Shown: positions 35,687 to 45,814, numbered from the stretch's first letter. The stretch is DNA of 64,000 nt from Bog-950 sp964615305 (GCA_964615305.1 CAZTNA010000010.1:32680-96679), one strand, 5' to 3'. A program made the numbers and translations. Notes: a model not told the origin generated them from the letters alone.

Positions 35687-37174
35687 TTACTGCACTTCTA
35701 TGGCACCCGCGTCATATTGAGTTCGCTGCGGTCGTGTGGTTCCATAAATATCTGGACCCACTGCTGTATTTAACGGTGAATAGTCAATAAGTGGAGAAAG
35801 AAATCCGGTGCTGTCCCATGGGGTAAAGTTGCCTTCTTCAATACTTCTAAACCGTGGATCGGTGTTGAATAAAATATTGTTGTGTATTTGGGTAAACATC
35901 TCAAAGGTATCCTGCTTTGCCTTTACCTGGCAATAGTTAAATGTTACTTCAAATTCAGAAAGATTAGTGGGTGGCTCCATATAGTTGTTGAATGAAATTT
36001 CATTTTGCAAGCTACCATACACTACACAGTTGGTAAACCAAGCCTTCAACTTTTCGGGGTAAACTGTCTGGTTGCCATCTGCTACAAAATTGCTGAGTAG
36101 CAATGTTTCGTTTTTATGATCTACAGATTTAGAACCAGCATTGAAAATTGTGCAGTGTGTAAAGCTGTAATCTCCGCCTAAACCAAACTTCAACAAATTA
36201 TCACCTGCAGCATAAAAAATAGAATTTTCTGCAGTGATTTTTGCATTAAAGCCATATACAGCATTATCGCTACAGTTTTTTACGATAGTGTTTTTTATAG
36301 TTACCTCCGGCCTGAGAATAGTTCCCTGATAATCGGCTATGTTTGTGCTAAGCCCGGCTCCAGCATAAATTCCATAGCTCGATTCATTTATTACACAATG
36401 ATTAAAACTACCGGCTGGTGTACAATCTGTATTTCGCAGAAACACTATTCCAAACCACTGGCCGGGTCTGTCAATATAAAAACTCTCCAAACGCACCCCC
36501 TCAAACGTTATAGAGTCGCTCCAATTGAATGCTTCAGCTTTCAGTGTACCCTCTACAAAAAGCGCTGAGTTGTTAGCAAAGAAAACTTTGCAGCCAGGTT
36601 GAATAGTTAGGCTGCCACTGCATCGCACATATACTCCCGGCACTGTATCATGGCTGATAACAACGTGCGGCAGGTCATTGTTCCAGATAACCGATGAAGT
36701 AATTTCTTCTCCGTAGTGAAAGTGCGCGTTTTGTCCAAATGCCTGTAAATGCACGATGGACTCTTCGCCATTTACCAAAAACGAAACATCATCTATAATG
36801 ACAAAAGGTGTGGCGGTACTATTAGGATTAACGGTTACTTCTACAAAAACGTAAATTGAATCTTTACCCGGTATTTCAATATCGTTGAACAGATCGCCAT
36901 TTACTCCATCTACTTGAATGCGAAACTGGGTTCCCGTTAAGTGTTTCAACTGAATATTTGAAATCTTAACCGCTTTTTTATCGGTATTAAACACCTTAAA
37001 ATAGCGGGTTGTAGAACCAAGTGAGGAAAAAACTGTGTCGAACGTAAGTGTATCGTTGCTAAACGAAATACTTCCGTTGCCAAACTGCTCCTTACGGCAA
37101 TTACTCAACAGCAACACAACTACAGGTATGCTAAAGATTAGCAAAAGACGGGCTATACTTTTCAATCTAAACAT
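35687..37174 (-). CDS. lipoprotein with right-handed parallel beta-helix
   Basis: From ATG 37174 the protein has 495 residues. The signal ends in LLLSNC (lipobox Cys26), so it should be membrane-anchored. An N-terminal beta-sandwich (FDTVFSSLGSTTRYFKVFNT) precedes a beta-helix: turns such as SFNHCVINESSYGIYAGAGL, VTIKNTIVKNCSDNAVYG and FTHCTIFNAGSKS. The C-terminus has SPLIDYSPLNTAVGPDIYGT and QYDAGAIEVQ, typical of the 'choice-of-anchor Q' beta-helix proteins. Possible polysaccharide-binding or lyase-like protein; no catalytic residues recognised. Two upstream in-frame Met would spoil the signal peptide. Confidence 0.8.
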   Translation of the reverse strand: MFRLKSIARLLLIFSIPVVVLLLSNCRKEQFGNGSISFSNDTLTFDTVFSSLGSTTRYFKVFNTDKKAVKISNIQLKHLTGTQFRIQVDGVNGDLFNDIEIPGKDSIYVFVEVTVNPNSTATPFVIIDDVSFLVNGEESIVHLQAFGQNAHFHYGEEITSSVIWNNDLPHVVISHDTVPGVYVRCSGSLTIQPGCKVFFANNSALFVEGTLKAEAFNWSDSITFEGVRLESFYIDRPGQWFGIVFLRNTDCTPAGSFNHCVINESSYGIYAGAGLSTNIADYQGTILRPEVTIKNTIVKNCSDNAVYGFNAKITAENSIFYAAGDNLLKFGLGGDYSFTHCTIFNAGSKSVDHKNETLLLSNFVADGNQTVYPEKLKAWFTNCVVYGSLQNEISFNNYMEPPTNLSEFEVTFNYCQVKAKQDTFEMFTQIHNNILFNTDPRFRSIEEGNFTPWDSTGFLSPLIDYSPLNTAVGPDIYGTTRPQRTQYDAGAIEVQ

Positions 37175-37290
37175 GGAATGCTTATAACGGCTGGCGAAAA
37201 TAGAAATTGTGTGAAGTAGTAACACGAGTGAACTATATTTAATTACTATAGGTGATAAAAGAATTTAGTTTAGCAAAAAACTTATCCATA

Positions 37291-38826
37291 ATGAAAAAAA
37301 TATTTTACTCTCTAACGTTTATCTGTTTGTTGACAGGAAACGCAGTAGCACAACAGTGCTCTAATCCAGGGTCAGGACCTACCCAGTGTACAGCAGTAGG
37401 AAACATGACTCAACCTGGACTTGCTCCTCGTACCGACAGTTTACCACCATTCATTAACGGTGTACCTTCAACCACTGTTATACAATTCAAAAACTTCAAT
37501 ACTGTTTTCTTTTCGGGATTTACTCTGACAGTTCAATCGCTTCGTATTGATTCAATAGAGAATCTTCCATCGGGCTTATGTTGGGCTACAGATCGGGCCA
37601 ACAATACTTACGCAAATCAAGAAGATGGGTGTATAAAAATAAACGGAACCCCATGCTCACAACCCGGGCAATACAAATTGCGTATTTGGGTGTATGTAAA
37701 CGTGGGTATTACTTCACAATTAGTGAATGCTGAAAGTGCCGGCTTACGCTACTTTGTACGTGTAGGAAACAATGGCGATGTAGTGCCTGCTTGTGACACG
37801 CTGCAAACTGTTCCGCTTTACACTACCGGATATAGCCCAACAGCAATTTGCGGCACACCATGCCCTACTCTAACATTTACTCAAAGCACTGTAGGTAATA
37901 CTTCCTGTGCCAATCCTAATGGCAGTTTGACTGTAGCTGCAGCTGGCGGACAAAGCCCTTATACATATAGTGATGGAAACGGCAGTAATTCAACCGGATT
38001 ATTTACCGGTTTAGCAGGAGGCAACTATACCATTACAGCTACCGATGCAAATCAATGTACAGGAACTGTGAGTGTGAGCGTTTCCAGCACTACACCAACC
38101 ATATCAGTTACAGCCACTACTAATACACCTCAAACTACCTGCGGTAATCCAAACGGAGTTTTAGAACTATCGGCTTCAGGAGGAGCGCTACCATATACAT
38201 TCAGCACCAACACAGGCTCGAACTCTACTGGATCATTCACCGGACTGGCTGCCGGCAACTACAGTATTACAGTTACCGATGAAAACGGATGCTCAGGCTC
38301 TGCGTCATTTACAGTTGCAGACAATACTCCTACTATTACAGCTATCGCAATTTCAGGAAACGCCAGTTCTTCAACTACTGCCGATGGTAGTGCTACGGTA
38401 ACTCCGGGTGGTGGAACTACTTACACCTATTTTTGGAGTAATCTAGCCACTACATCAGGCATTATAAATGTATTGCCAGGCACTTATACTGTTACAGTTA
38501 CCGATGCTTCGGGCTGTTCTGCTACTGCAAGTGTGGTGGTTGGTTTTAATAGCGGTGTGAACGCACTGGCTACTGAACTTACTGACGTAAAACTTTTCCC
38601 TAACCCGATGAACGACAACTTGACTATTTCTGCAAATCTGACCAATACTAAAAATGTAACCCTTGAAATATTTACATTGAGCGGACAAAAAGTAATGAGC
38701 AGAGAACTGGGAAGCATTAACAGAATTAATGAAACACTTGACGTAAAAAATCTAGCAAAAGGCAATTACGTGGTTTCAATAAAGGCGGGCAACCAATCTT
38801 CTAACTACAATATTGAGGTGCAGTAG
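37291..38826 (+). CDS. secreted protein with SprB-type repeats and T9SS sorting domain
   Basis: From ATG 37291, 511 residues; signal peptide KKIFYSLTFICLLTGNAVAQ. A Cys-containing N-terminal domain (about 20-205) is followed by three SprB-like repeats of about 70 residues: NPNGSLTVAAAGGQSPYTYS, NPNGVLELSASGGALPYTFS and ADGSATVTPGGGTTYTYFWS, each ending with a (G/P)NYTITATDANQCTG-like or GTYTVTVTDASGCSA strand. The T9SS type A tail begins VKLFPNPMNDN. SprB repeats occur in surface adhesins, including those that drive gliding in Flavobacterium; whether this cell glides is not known. The frame runs upstream to GTG 37252, before the signal peptide. Confidence 0.85.
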   Translation: MKKIFYSLTFICLLTGNAVAQQCSNPGSGPTQCTAVGNMTQPGLAPRTDSLPPFINGVPSTTVIQFKNFNTVFFSGFTLTVQSLRIDSIENLPSGLCWATDRANNTYANQEDGCIKINGTPCSQPGQYKLRIWVYVNVGITSQLVNAESAGLRYFVRVGNNGDVVPACDTLQTVPLYTTGYSPTAICGTPCPTLTFTQSTVGNTSCANPNGSLTVAAAGGQSPYTYSDGNGSNSTGLFTGLAGGNYTITATDANQCTGTVSVSVSSTTPTISVTATTNTPQTTCGNPNGVLELSASGGALPYTFSTNTGSNSTGSFTGLAAGNYSITVTDENGCSGSASFTVADNTPTITAIAISGNASSSTTADGSATVTPGGGTTYTYFWSNLATTSGIINVLPGTYTVTVTDASGCSATASVVVGFNSGVNALATELTDVKLFPNPMNDNLTISANLTNTKNVTLEIFTLSGQKVMSRELGSINRINETLDVKNLAKGNYVVSIKAGNQSSNYNIEVQ

Positions 38827-38840
38827 GCATGTGCTTGGTT

Positions 38841-38888
38841 TAAAAAAGAAGAGCCCGTTTGCGTACGCAAACGGGCTCTTCTTTTTTA
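38841..38888. terminator. bidirectional terminator, perfect 48-nt palindrome
   Basis: 38841-38888 is a perfect palindrome centred at 38864/38865, with A6 and T6 runs at its ends. It serves the SprB-repeat gene and the convergent GH25 gene, whose TAA (38886-38888) lies within it. Confidence 0.9.
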
Positions 38889-39704
38889 CTTTAACAACAA
38901 CTTTTTGAACTCATACTTATCGCCAGTAAAAACGTTGGCATCGGTGTTTCCGTTTACACCTAACAGATCTGACTTATCGCTATGCTGCCAAAACAAGAAT
39001 TTAACACTATCCATTGGCACCATTTCATCATGATAGTAATGCGCCATCCAAAACGGGTATGTTTTAAAATCATCGGCCAAAAAATCTTCAATAAAGTTAT
39101 AGTTAGAGTATATGATGGGCCGAACCTTATAATGAGCTTCCAATTCGTTTAAAAATATTTTAACTCCAGCAACTATCTCTGCCTTTGTTTTGCCCCTTGT
39201 TTCTTCAACATCTATTACAGGGGGCATATCTCCTTTCTCGAGCTTTACGCTGGTAATAAAATTAGCAGCCTGTATCTTGGCATTTCGGTCGGGTAAAAAA
39301 TAGTGATAAGCACCGCGCACCACTTGATTATCTTTTGCATCTTCCCAATGTTCATCAAACATATTGTCTTCGATCAACAGCCCTTCGGTAGCTTTAATAA
39401 AAGCAAACTGAAACTGAATTGTATCGCCCAATTGGTCAATAGCCTGAAGCTTTTTCCAGTCTACTGCGTTTTGATAATGCGAAATATCTATTCCGTGTAT
39501 ACTGTACCCAAGCGGAAAATCAGTTGGTCGCACGGCTTCTTTTGTGTACCGATGCACTAGGTAGCGGTAGGCTCTTCGTACATACTTTTTGTTTTCATAA
39601 ACTAGTGAGGCTATCATAATGAATGCCACACTTACAAATAGCCAAACTACCCATCGTGGGAGGATTTGACCGTGCTTTTTTGAAGATTTTTTTTTAACAG
39701 CCAC
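38886..39704 (-). CDS. GH25 family lysozyme, membrane-anchored
   Basis: Hydrolyses the beta-1,4 bond between MurNAc and GlcNAc in peptidoglycan. 272 residues: basic start, one hydrophobic anchor (WVVWLFVSVAFIMIASLVY, about 18-36), then a GH25 barrel with Asp73 in HGIDISHYQ, FAFIKATEG, GAYHYF and the catalytic Asp165/Glu167 in PPVIDVEET; IYSNYNFIEDF and FWQHS close the fold. Starts at GTG 39704. The anchor suggests a periplasm-facing enzyme for cell-wall remodelling. Confidence 0.92.
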   Translation of the reverse strand: MAVKKKSSKKHGQILPRWVVWLFVSVAFIMIASLVYENKKYVRRAYRYLVHRYTKEAVRPTDFPLGYSIHGIDISHYQNAVDWKKLQAIDQLGDTIQFQFAFIKATEGLLIEDNMFDEHWEDAKDNQVVRGAYHYFLPDRNAKIQAANFITSVKLEKGDMPPVIDVEETRGKTKAEIVAGVKIFLNELEAHYKVRPIIYSNYNFIEDFLADDFKTYPFWMAHYYHDEMVPMDSVKFLFWQHSDKSDLLGVNGNTDANVFTGDKYEFKKLLLK

Positions 39705-39755
39705 TTATACAAGTATAACCACAAAACGAAAAAACACTATCGCTTTAACGATAAA

Positions 39756-39788
39756 CAAAAAAAGCAACCTCCTTTGGGGAAGTTGCTT
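39756..39788 (-). terminator. intrinsic terminator of the YceI-family gene
   Basis: AAGCAAC..TCC pairs with GG.GA.GTTGCTT (39762-39788, one mismatch) around a TTTG loop; on the minus strand a T-run follows. Confidence 0.75.
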
Positions 39789-39809
39789 ACACACTAACAA
39801 ACCAATAAA

Positions 39810-40442
39810 CTATTTTTTGGCTACTAACTCTACACGTAGTTCAATGTCATTAGAAATTACCATATCCTTCATTGGCATATCAAACTTTACATCGTACTTC
39901 TTGCGATCAAATTTCAAATTGCCTGTGGCAGTAACTCCTGTTTCAGTTTCAACTATGCTAATATCGGTTAGCTTTTCTACGTTAGATTTTCCACGAACAG
40001 TAAAAACTCCAGTAGCCGAATTTCCGGTTACAGAATCAATTTTAAATGAAGCTGTAGGGAAGTTGGCAACATCAAAAAAATCGGGCGATGATAGATGGCT
40101 AATCAATTTTGCCTTTCCGAAGCCTGCTTTTTCGTTGTAAAACGTATCTGTTGCAACAATGTTTGTTAGGTCAACCGTAAAGCTACCTCCTGTAAGTGAT
40201 GTGCCAATAGTGCTGATTGAACCTTCTTTAAAAAATACCTTACCTGTATGTTCTTTAACGCCAAGCATTACACCTTTCCAGTTTACAAAACTTGAGCTAT
40301 CAGCTGTAATTGAATAATTGGCTGCACTTCCGGTTGGTTCTGGGGTTGTGGTAGCTACTTCTTCGGCAGGTTTACTATTACATGAGGTTAGGATAGTAAT
40401 GGCAACAATTATTGCCGGTAAAAGACGAATGATACTTTTCAT
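39810..40442 (-). CDS. YceI-family lipoprotein
   Basis: The YceI fold is a lipocalin-like beta-barrel that binds isoprenoid or polyprenoid lipids. 210 residues; signal with lipobox LTSC (Cys21), then a Pro/Thr/Glu linker (SKPAEEVATTTPEPTGS). The YceI domain shows SFVNWKGVMLGVKEHTGKV, SLTGGSFTVDLTNI, HLSSPDFFDVANFPTASFKI and GNLKFDRKKYDVKFDM in the usual order. Own terminator. A role in periplasmic or outer-membrane lipid binding or stress is inferred from family. Confidence 0.9.
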   Translation of the reverse strand: MKSIIRLLPAIIVAITILTSCNSKPAEEVATTTPEPTGSAANYSITADSSSFVNWKGVMLGVKEHTGKVFFKEGSISTIGTSLTGGSFTVDLTNIVATDTFYNEKAGFGKAKLISHLSSPDFFDVANFPTASFKIDSVTGNSATGVFTVRGKSNVEKLTDISIVETETGVTATGNLKFDRKKYDVKFDMPMKDMVISNDIELRVELVAKK

Positions 40443-40640
40443 GTTATAAATTTTATGTGTTGCAATATTAATTGTATATACAATAATTCCAAAAATAACT
40501 CTCTTCTTCCTCCCTTATTTATATAATTTTTGCAGTTCTTGTCTTCCGGCTATACGATTCGTGTATCTTACTGGTTCTATAATTTTTACAAAAGGAAGAG
40601 CCCACAATACTAACCAGGTGAAAAACTTCTTAAGTCAACA

Positions 40641-40997
40641 TTACTCTAATGTATCTACACAAAACGCATAACCCGAAATAGGGCAGTAAGTGGTTCTGGT
40701 TTCCAACACGTTGCCGTTCAAGTAAATAGTAGCAGTTACAGCTTGTGGGTTACTGGTGTTGTTGTAAGCCAAAAACAAAATTTCCTGGCTCGGCTTAGCC
40801 TCAAAGCTAAACGACCAACCGGTGCTTTTTTTGTATTGACTCTGCTGGGTACCAGTTTGGTCAGCAGTATAAAATACATCGCACTCATTGCAGTTTATAC
40901 CGTAACTGACAGTGTATTTTTTCGTGTCAACAGGTTCCTTTTTACAAGAAGCTACAGCAAACATAAGGGCTGCTGAAACCAGAAGGTGTTTCGTCAT
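40641..40997 (-). CDS. small lipoprotein of unknown function
   Basis: 118 residues; signal peptide and lipobox FAVASC (Cys18) followed by KKEPVDTKKY. The mature part is a small beta-rich domain with a Cys pair in CNECDVFY and another in TTYCPISGYAFC, and FEAKPSQEILFLAYNN. No family recognised. Lies between YceI and the second helical-repeat paralogue, all on the minus strand. ATG start is clear. Confidence 0.7.
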   Translation of the reverse strand: MTKHLLVSAALMFAVASCKKEPVDTKKYTVSYGINCNECDVFYTADQTGTQQSQYKKSTGWSFSFEAKPSQEILFLAYNNTSNPQAVTATIYLNGNVLETRTTYCPISGYAFCVDTLE

Positions 40998-41048
40998 AAA
41001 GTATAGTTTGTGAAGTAAAGATGTAAAACGCGTTGGGTTCGTTGTCTG

Positions 41049-42494
41049 CTACTTTATTTTGCTCTCTATCCAACTCAGGTATTCAAATTGTTCTTCATTT
41101 ATTTTTTGGAACTCATGGGTAGGCAGTTTTTTAATGTTGATTCTTAGTTTGGTAAAACTCTGATTCATCTCTTTTTTGTCCCTGGCTTTTATCAAATGCC
41201 GAAAGCCGCTCAGTAGCACTTTGTCGAAACTATCTCCCAGATTTTTCTTGGATAGATAGCGTTGCGTATTCGTTATTTTATAATCGAGCAGTTCGAAATT
41301 TTTTAACTCATAATGCAACAGCAATTCTAACTGCCGCGCATAACGCTGCACTTGTTGTCGTTCTTCAGCCCTCTCATGGTTTAGAATTTTGTTGAGCCAT
41401 TTGAGAGCTTCAGCAAAGTTACTATTGCGAAAAAAAGCAACAGCTACATTAAAATACATATCCATTTCGCGCACGAGCGTGATGTCTCCCGTATGTGTTT
41501 TCAGGTTTTCTTCAATGTACTTTACATGCTTATCTAGTTCGCTGTAATTTTTCTTCAGCTTAAAAAGCAGCAATCCAAAGGCAGATCTCTGCTCAAACTT
41601 TAACCCCTCAAAGCCCTGCACCGTATAATGCGCTTTTAGCATTTCGCAATATGCGAACTCAAATTCTTTTACATTCGGAATATTGTACGCCAGCGAAACC
41701 AGATTACCCAACATAAGTAAGTACGTCTTAGGTCGTGTCTTAAGAAAAATGTTGTTGTCACGATACAGTTCAAACTGCTTTCTCTTTGCCTGGTACGATT
41801 CCGCAAAGTTTTTAGTTACATAGTGATAGACAAAAAACACATTCCAAAGAGCATACAATTCATCTTTCTCCCCGCAGAGCACCCCTTCCTTTAATATAGG
41901 ATGGCGCATCAACTCCTCAATTTTGTGATTTAGTATTCCGCTTTCATAGCCGCTATTGGTAGCTATGGTCATTAGCTCATCATAAATCTGATTGAGGCGA
42001 GTAATATTGGTAAGCACCTGTAATATGCGCAGCCGCTCGGAGTAAACGGGTTGATTGGTTTTAATCTGAGAGTTGTTGAAAGTCATTTCAAACGTAAGCA
42101 CTTCGAGCAGTCGTGCGTACTGTTCGTATTCGTAGCAAAATGCTTTCAGTTTAGGCAGTTGTTTTTTTACTGCACTCACCAAACCCTTTTCATAAAGCAA
42201 TTTTAGGTTTTGCAATCGCTCATAACTTACATCATCCATTAATTTGCCTGAATTAAAATTTCGCAAAGCGCGGAGTATGGCTTCCAGTAAATAGTTTTTT
42301 GCGACAGAAAAATTTTTAACGAATACCTGCCCTTTGAACTTTTTCTTCAGCTTTTCTTCATCATACTCCGCCTGCTCGTTGATGGCATCGAAAAGTTTTA
42401 TGTAGTTATGCCCGCTGCTAAACTCCTTAAAATACTTTTTCTCGGTTTTAGAAAGCGAATGAATAAGCTGATGTAATAGGTCGGATGACACCAT
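41049..42494 (-). CDS. conserved helical protein of unknown function (paralogue of the gene at 2328-3803)
   Basis: 481 residues, soluble, helical; homologous in full length to the 491-residue product at 2.3-3.8 kb. Shared features are the N-terminal HSLSKTEKKYFKEF, FVKNFSVAKNYLLEAILRAL and a C-terminal region rich in Tyr/Leu (HYELKNFELLDYKITNTQRYL versus RYEMKEYQYLTYLLKNTYRYF). These look like TPR-type repeats. Function unknown; divergent from the FG-GAP T9SS gene. It ends about 50 bp upstream of the small lipoprotein start. Confidence 0.8.
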   Translation of the reverse strand: MVSSDLLHQLIHSLSKTEKKYFKEFSSGHNYIKLFDAINEQAEYDEEKLKKKFKGQVFVKNFSVAKNYLLEAILRALRNFNSGKLMDDVSYERLQNLKLLYEKGLVSAVKKQLPKLKAFCYEYEQYARLLEVLTFEMTFNNSQIKTNQPVYSERLRILQVLTNITRLNQIYDELMTIATNSGYESGILNHKIEELMRHPILKEGVLCGEKDELYALWNVFFVYHYVTKNFAESYQAKRKQFELYRDNNIFLKTRPKTYLLMLGNLVSLAYNIPNVKEFEFAYCEMLKAHYTVQGFEGLKFEQRSAFGLLLFKLKKNYSELDKHVKYIEENLKTHTGDITLVREMDMYFNVAVAFFRNSNFAEALKWLNKILNHERAEERQQVQRYARQLELLLHYELKNFELLDYKITNTQRYLSKKNLGDSFDKVLLSGFRHLIKARDKKEMNQSFTKLRINIKKLPTHEFQKINEEQFEYLSWIESKIK

Positions 42495-42665
42495 AGAAAC
42501 CTAAATATAATGAAGCCCGTGACATGGGGCAAAATACAGTACCAGCAACAGTTTCATGGTTTTTTGGCGCTGACAATGGCACCTTACAAACCTTAAAATG
42601 GACATTACTTTGATGCGTTTTCAAAAATGCCTGTTCTTATATTCACACTACTAAAACCAAGCATC

Positions 42666-45600
42666 ATGAAAAAAATTTACTCCATCCGATTGTATCTTTT
42701 ACTCGCTGGTCTTTACTTACTGCCCAGCGTTATGCCTGCACAAAGTATTTGCTTCGACCCTGCTGCTGATAATCGCTATGAGACCGGAAGTTTTCCCAGC
42801 GCAAGTTGTACTGCGGATTTCGATAATGACGGTAAGCCCGATGTAGCTGTTATTCGACCGGGCACTGTAGATGTGCTGATGGGCAACCATACTTCAACAA
42901 ATACATTCGATGCGAAGGTTTCATACTCACACAACCTGAGTGCGGGGGCTATAGAAACAGCTGATTTTAATAATGATAATAAACCTGACCTCGTACTTTT
43001 CGGAACACACGGCCCTGATGATGTAGCGTTGCTCATCAACAACGGCAACGGAACTTTTGCCGCTGCTATTGAGTTTAGCTTTGGCACCAACAATGGCAGC
43101 GGGCCTTACAACAACGATTTGCGCATGAGCGATTTTGATGGTGATGGCAAAAAGGACTTAGTGATTAACGATAAAAACCTTAACCGTCTTTACATTTTAA
43201 AAAACAACGGCAACAGCGCATTTACTGTAACCGATACGCTGCTTACGGGTGCGAGCCCGAACAGCTTAGCTGTAGGCGATTTAAACAACGATGGTCGCGA
43301 TGAAATAGCTGTGGCGTATGGTCCTGGCGCTTCCAGTAATGATTCTATGTCTTACTTCATGAATAACGGCAGTGGATTGTTTGGTGACCGCACCTCTATT
43401 TATGTTTCATCCCTTACATTCAATCAGCGCGAATTAGCCATTGCCAAACTGGACAACGGAAATTCGGGTGACCTGCTTGTAGATGTAGGAGGTTTAGCGG
43501 TGTTTCTAAACAACGGCTCGCAGGTATTCAACCAGCAACCTTCTGCTAATCTTGGCGGCTATAGTTCTCAAATTTTGGTAGCAGATTTTAATGGAGACAG
43601 CAAAAAAGATATTGCTTCTGCCGACTACGACAACGGACGGGTATGTGTAGTGTTAGGAAACGGCAACGGCACTTATCAGGGTATGAATGCTTACAGCGCC
43701 AATGGCAGAGCACTGCATATCATTTTTACCGATTTCGATAACGATGCACGTGGAGATTTTGTTACCACTAACAATCAATCCATCGGCAATATCAGTTTTC
43801 TGAAAGGACAGGCAGATGGTTCATTTGGAAGTTATGCTTTGCGTACGGGTGAGCGCCCTACAGCTATAGCAGTGGGATTGGTAAACAACGATGCCTATGA
43901 AGATTTAGTTACAGTGCATAATCAGGGAAGAAGAGTAGCTACTATGCTTGGCAATAGTGATGGCACTTTTCAAAATACTCTTTACGATAGTTGCTGGCAA
44001 AACATGAGTTCAATGGAACTTGGTGATTTTAATAACGATTTGAAATTAGACGTAGTAGCCATTGGTAGTACTACCAACATACTGAGCGGCAACAACTCCG
44101 GACATTTTGCCATCCTGGGTTCTATAGCAAGTGGCTTTGCAGGTGGAGGAGATTACAGTTCTGCTCAGGGAGATTTTAATCATGATAACAATCTCGACCT
44201 GATAATAACTTACGTAAACCAAGATTCTTTTTCGGTGTTGTTGGGTAATGGCGATTATACTTTTGATGCTCCTGTAAAGTATTACGCAGGAGATGCACCG
44301 ATGGAAACTATTGCCAGCGATATGAATAATGATGGCAATCTTGATTTATTAACTGCTAACGACCAGGGAAATGATGTTCGTATTTATTTAGGGAATGCCA
44401 ACGGCACATTTCAAACAGGTGTACCGTACGCTACGGGTGCAAGTCCGCGTGCTGTAGTTGTAGCTGATTTTAATAAGGACGGATTTAAAGATTTTGCTGC
44501 CGCTAACGGCAACAGCAATAACATAACCGTTTATCTAGCTACAGCGTTAAACACTTTTTCTTCTTCCGTTACCTATCCGTTGATTGGCACCAGCATCAGC
44601 GCTACCGAAATGGCTGCTGCTTATATTGATGCTGATACTATTTTCGATTTACTGATTACAGATGCACAAAACAATACAGTTATACTACTGCAAGGCAATA
44701 GCAACGGCACGTTTCAAAACGCACAAGCTTTTGCCGTAGAAACAAGTCCGCAGGAACTTGTTGTAGCAGATTTTAATAATGATGGGGCCAACGATTTTGC
44801 AGCAGTAAATAAAGAATCATACAATGTTACTGTGGTGCTCAACAACAATTCATACATCACCACTGGTGGTAATCCTTCGTTCTGTGTTGGCGATAGCGTA
44901 CAGCTTACTGCCAGCAATGGTTTTAGTTACGAGTGGAGTACAGGTGCTACTACACAAAGTATATATGTAAGCACAACAGGCAGTTATTCCGTTTCTATCA
45001 CTAATCAGTCGGGTAGTTGCACTACGGTACCGCCTTCGGTAAGTGTAACAAGCCAAAGTGCACCGAGCGTAATTTTTAATACCGATAACAACGGCAGAAA
45101 ATGTGTGACCGATGGAAGTATTAATCTGGCGGGTATTGGCGGGCAACCACAGGGCGGTGTTTATAGTGGCAACTTTATAACCAATGGTTTGCTGAATGCG
45201 ACAGCCGCAGGAGCAGGGCCTCATGTAGTTACTTACACTTACACCAACGGTTGCGGTAGCGACAGCAAGAGCGATACTGTTTTCTTAGATGCGGAAGTCT
45301 TGGCTTCTATCAACTTGCCGAACGATACTTTTTGCAATACCGGAGGCACACTGACACTTTCTGATTACTCTTCACCGGCAGGTGGAACATGGGGCGCAAA
45401 CAATAATGTGATTACAGTAATAAATCTGGCGCAAGTGCCTGCCAATACTTATCTCATGCACTATGCAATACAAGCCGGTGGATGTAGAGACACTGCTTAT
45501 GTTACTGTAGAAGTGTTGGACTGTACAGGAATTGAAGAGTTAGACGAAAGTATTGTATCTGTTTATCCGAACCCAAACAATGGAGAGTTTGTAATTTCTA

Positions 45601-45776
45601 TTAACAACGATCAGAAGTTTTCGATGCTGTCTGTTTTTGATAGTGAGGGAAAGAGGTATTTAGAACAACCGCTTACCGACAATCAACTGTCGGTAACTGA
45701 ACTGGCAAAAGGTATTTACACGGTGGTTTTACAAAATAATAAAGATGTGGTTCGAAAAAGAATTATTGTACACTAA
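42666..45776 (+). CDS. secreted FG-GAP/VCBS repeat protein with T9SS sorting domain
   Basis: From ATG 42666, 1036 residues; signal peptide KKIYSIRLYLLLAGLYLLPSV. About 14 calcium-binding FG-GAP motifs of the DxDxDGxxD type follow (DFDNDGKPDVAV, DFNNDNKPDLVL, DFDGDGKKDLVI, DLNNDGRDEIAV, DFNGDSKKDIAS, DMNNDGNLDLLT, DFNKDGFKDFAA, DFNNDGANDFAA among them), covering about residues 25-710: enough for two seven-bladed beta-propellers. Then Ig-like beta-sandwich regions with Cys (FCVGDSVQLTAS) and a T9SS type A tail starting VYPNPNNGEF. Likely a surface or released binding protein. The GTG/ATG upstream (42627) lies before the signal peptide. Confidence 0.87.
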   Translation: MKKIYSIRLYLLLAGLYLLPSVMPAQSICFDPAADNRYETGSFPSASCTADFDNDGKPDVAVIRPGTVDVLMGNHTSTNTFDAKVSYSHNLSAGAIETADFNNDNKPDLVLFGTHGPDDVALLINNGNGTFAAAIEFSFGTNNGSGPYNNDLRMSDFDGDGKKDLVINDKNLNRLYILKNNGNSAFTVTDTLLTGASPNSLAVGDLNNDGRDEIAVAYGPGASSNDSMSYFMNNGSGLFGDRTSIYVSSLTFNQRELAIAKLDNGNSGDLLVDVGGLAVFLNNGSQVFNQQPSANLGGYSSQILVADFNGDSKKDIASADYDNGRVCVVLGNGNGTYQGMNAYSANGRALHIIFTDFDNDARGDFVTTNNQSIGNISFLKGQADGSFGSYALRTGERPTAIAVGLVNNDAYEDLVTVHNQGRRVATMLGNSDGTFQNTLYDSCWQNMSSMELGDFNNDLKLDVVAIGSTTNILSGNNSGHFAILGSIASGFAGGGDYSSAQGDFNHDNNLDLIITYVNQDSFSVLLGNGDYTFDAPVKYYAGDAPMETIASDMNNDGNLDLLTANDQGNDVRIYLGNANGTFQTGVPYATGASPRAVVVADFNKDGFKDFAAANGNSNNITVYLATALNTFSSSVTYPLIGTSISATEMAAAYIDADTIFDLLITDAQNNTVILLQGNSNGTFQNAQAFAVETSPQELVVADFNNDGANDFAAVNKESYNVTVVLNNNSYITTGGNPSFCVGDSVQLTASNGFSYEWSTGATTQSIYVSTTGSYSVSITNQSGSCTTVPPSVSVTSQSAPSVIFNTDNNGRKCVTDGSINLAGIGGQPQGGVYSGNFITNGLLNATAAGAGPHVVTYTYTNGCGSDSKSDTVFLDAEVLASINLPNDTFCNTGGTLTLSDYSSPAGGTWGANNNVITVINLAQVPANTYLMHYAIQAGGCRDTAYVTVEVLDCTGIEELDESIVSVYPNPNNGEFVISINNDQKFSMLSVFDSEGKRYLEQPLTDNQLSVTELAKGIYTVVLQNNKDVVRKRIIVH

Positions 45777-45814
45777 CAAAGGGCTTTCTGTTGTAAAAGT
45801 TTTGGCTTGAGTTT

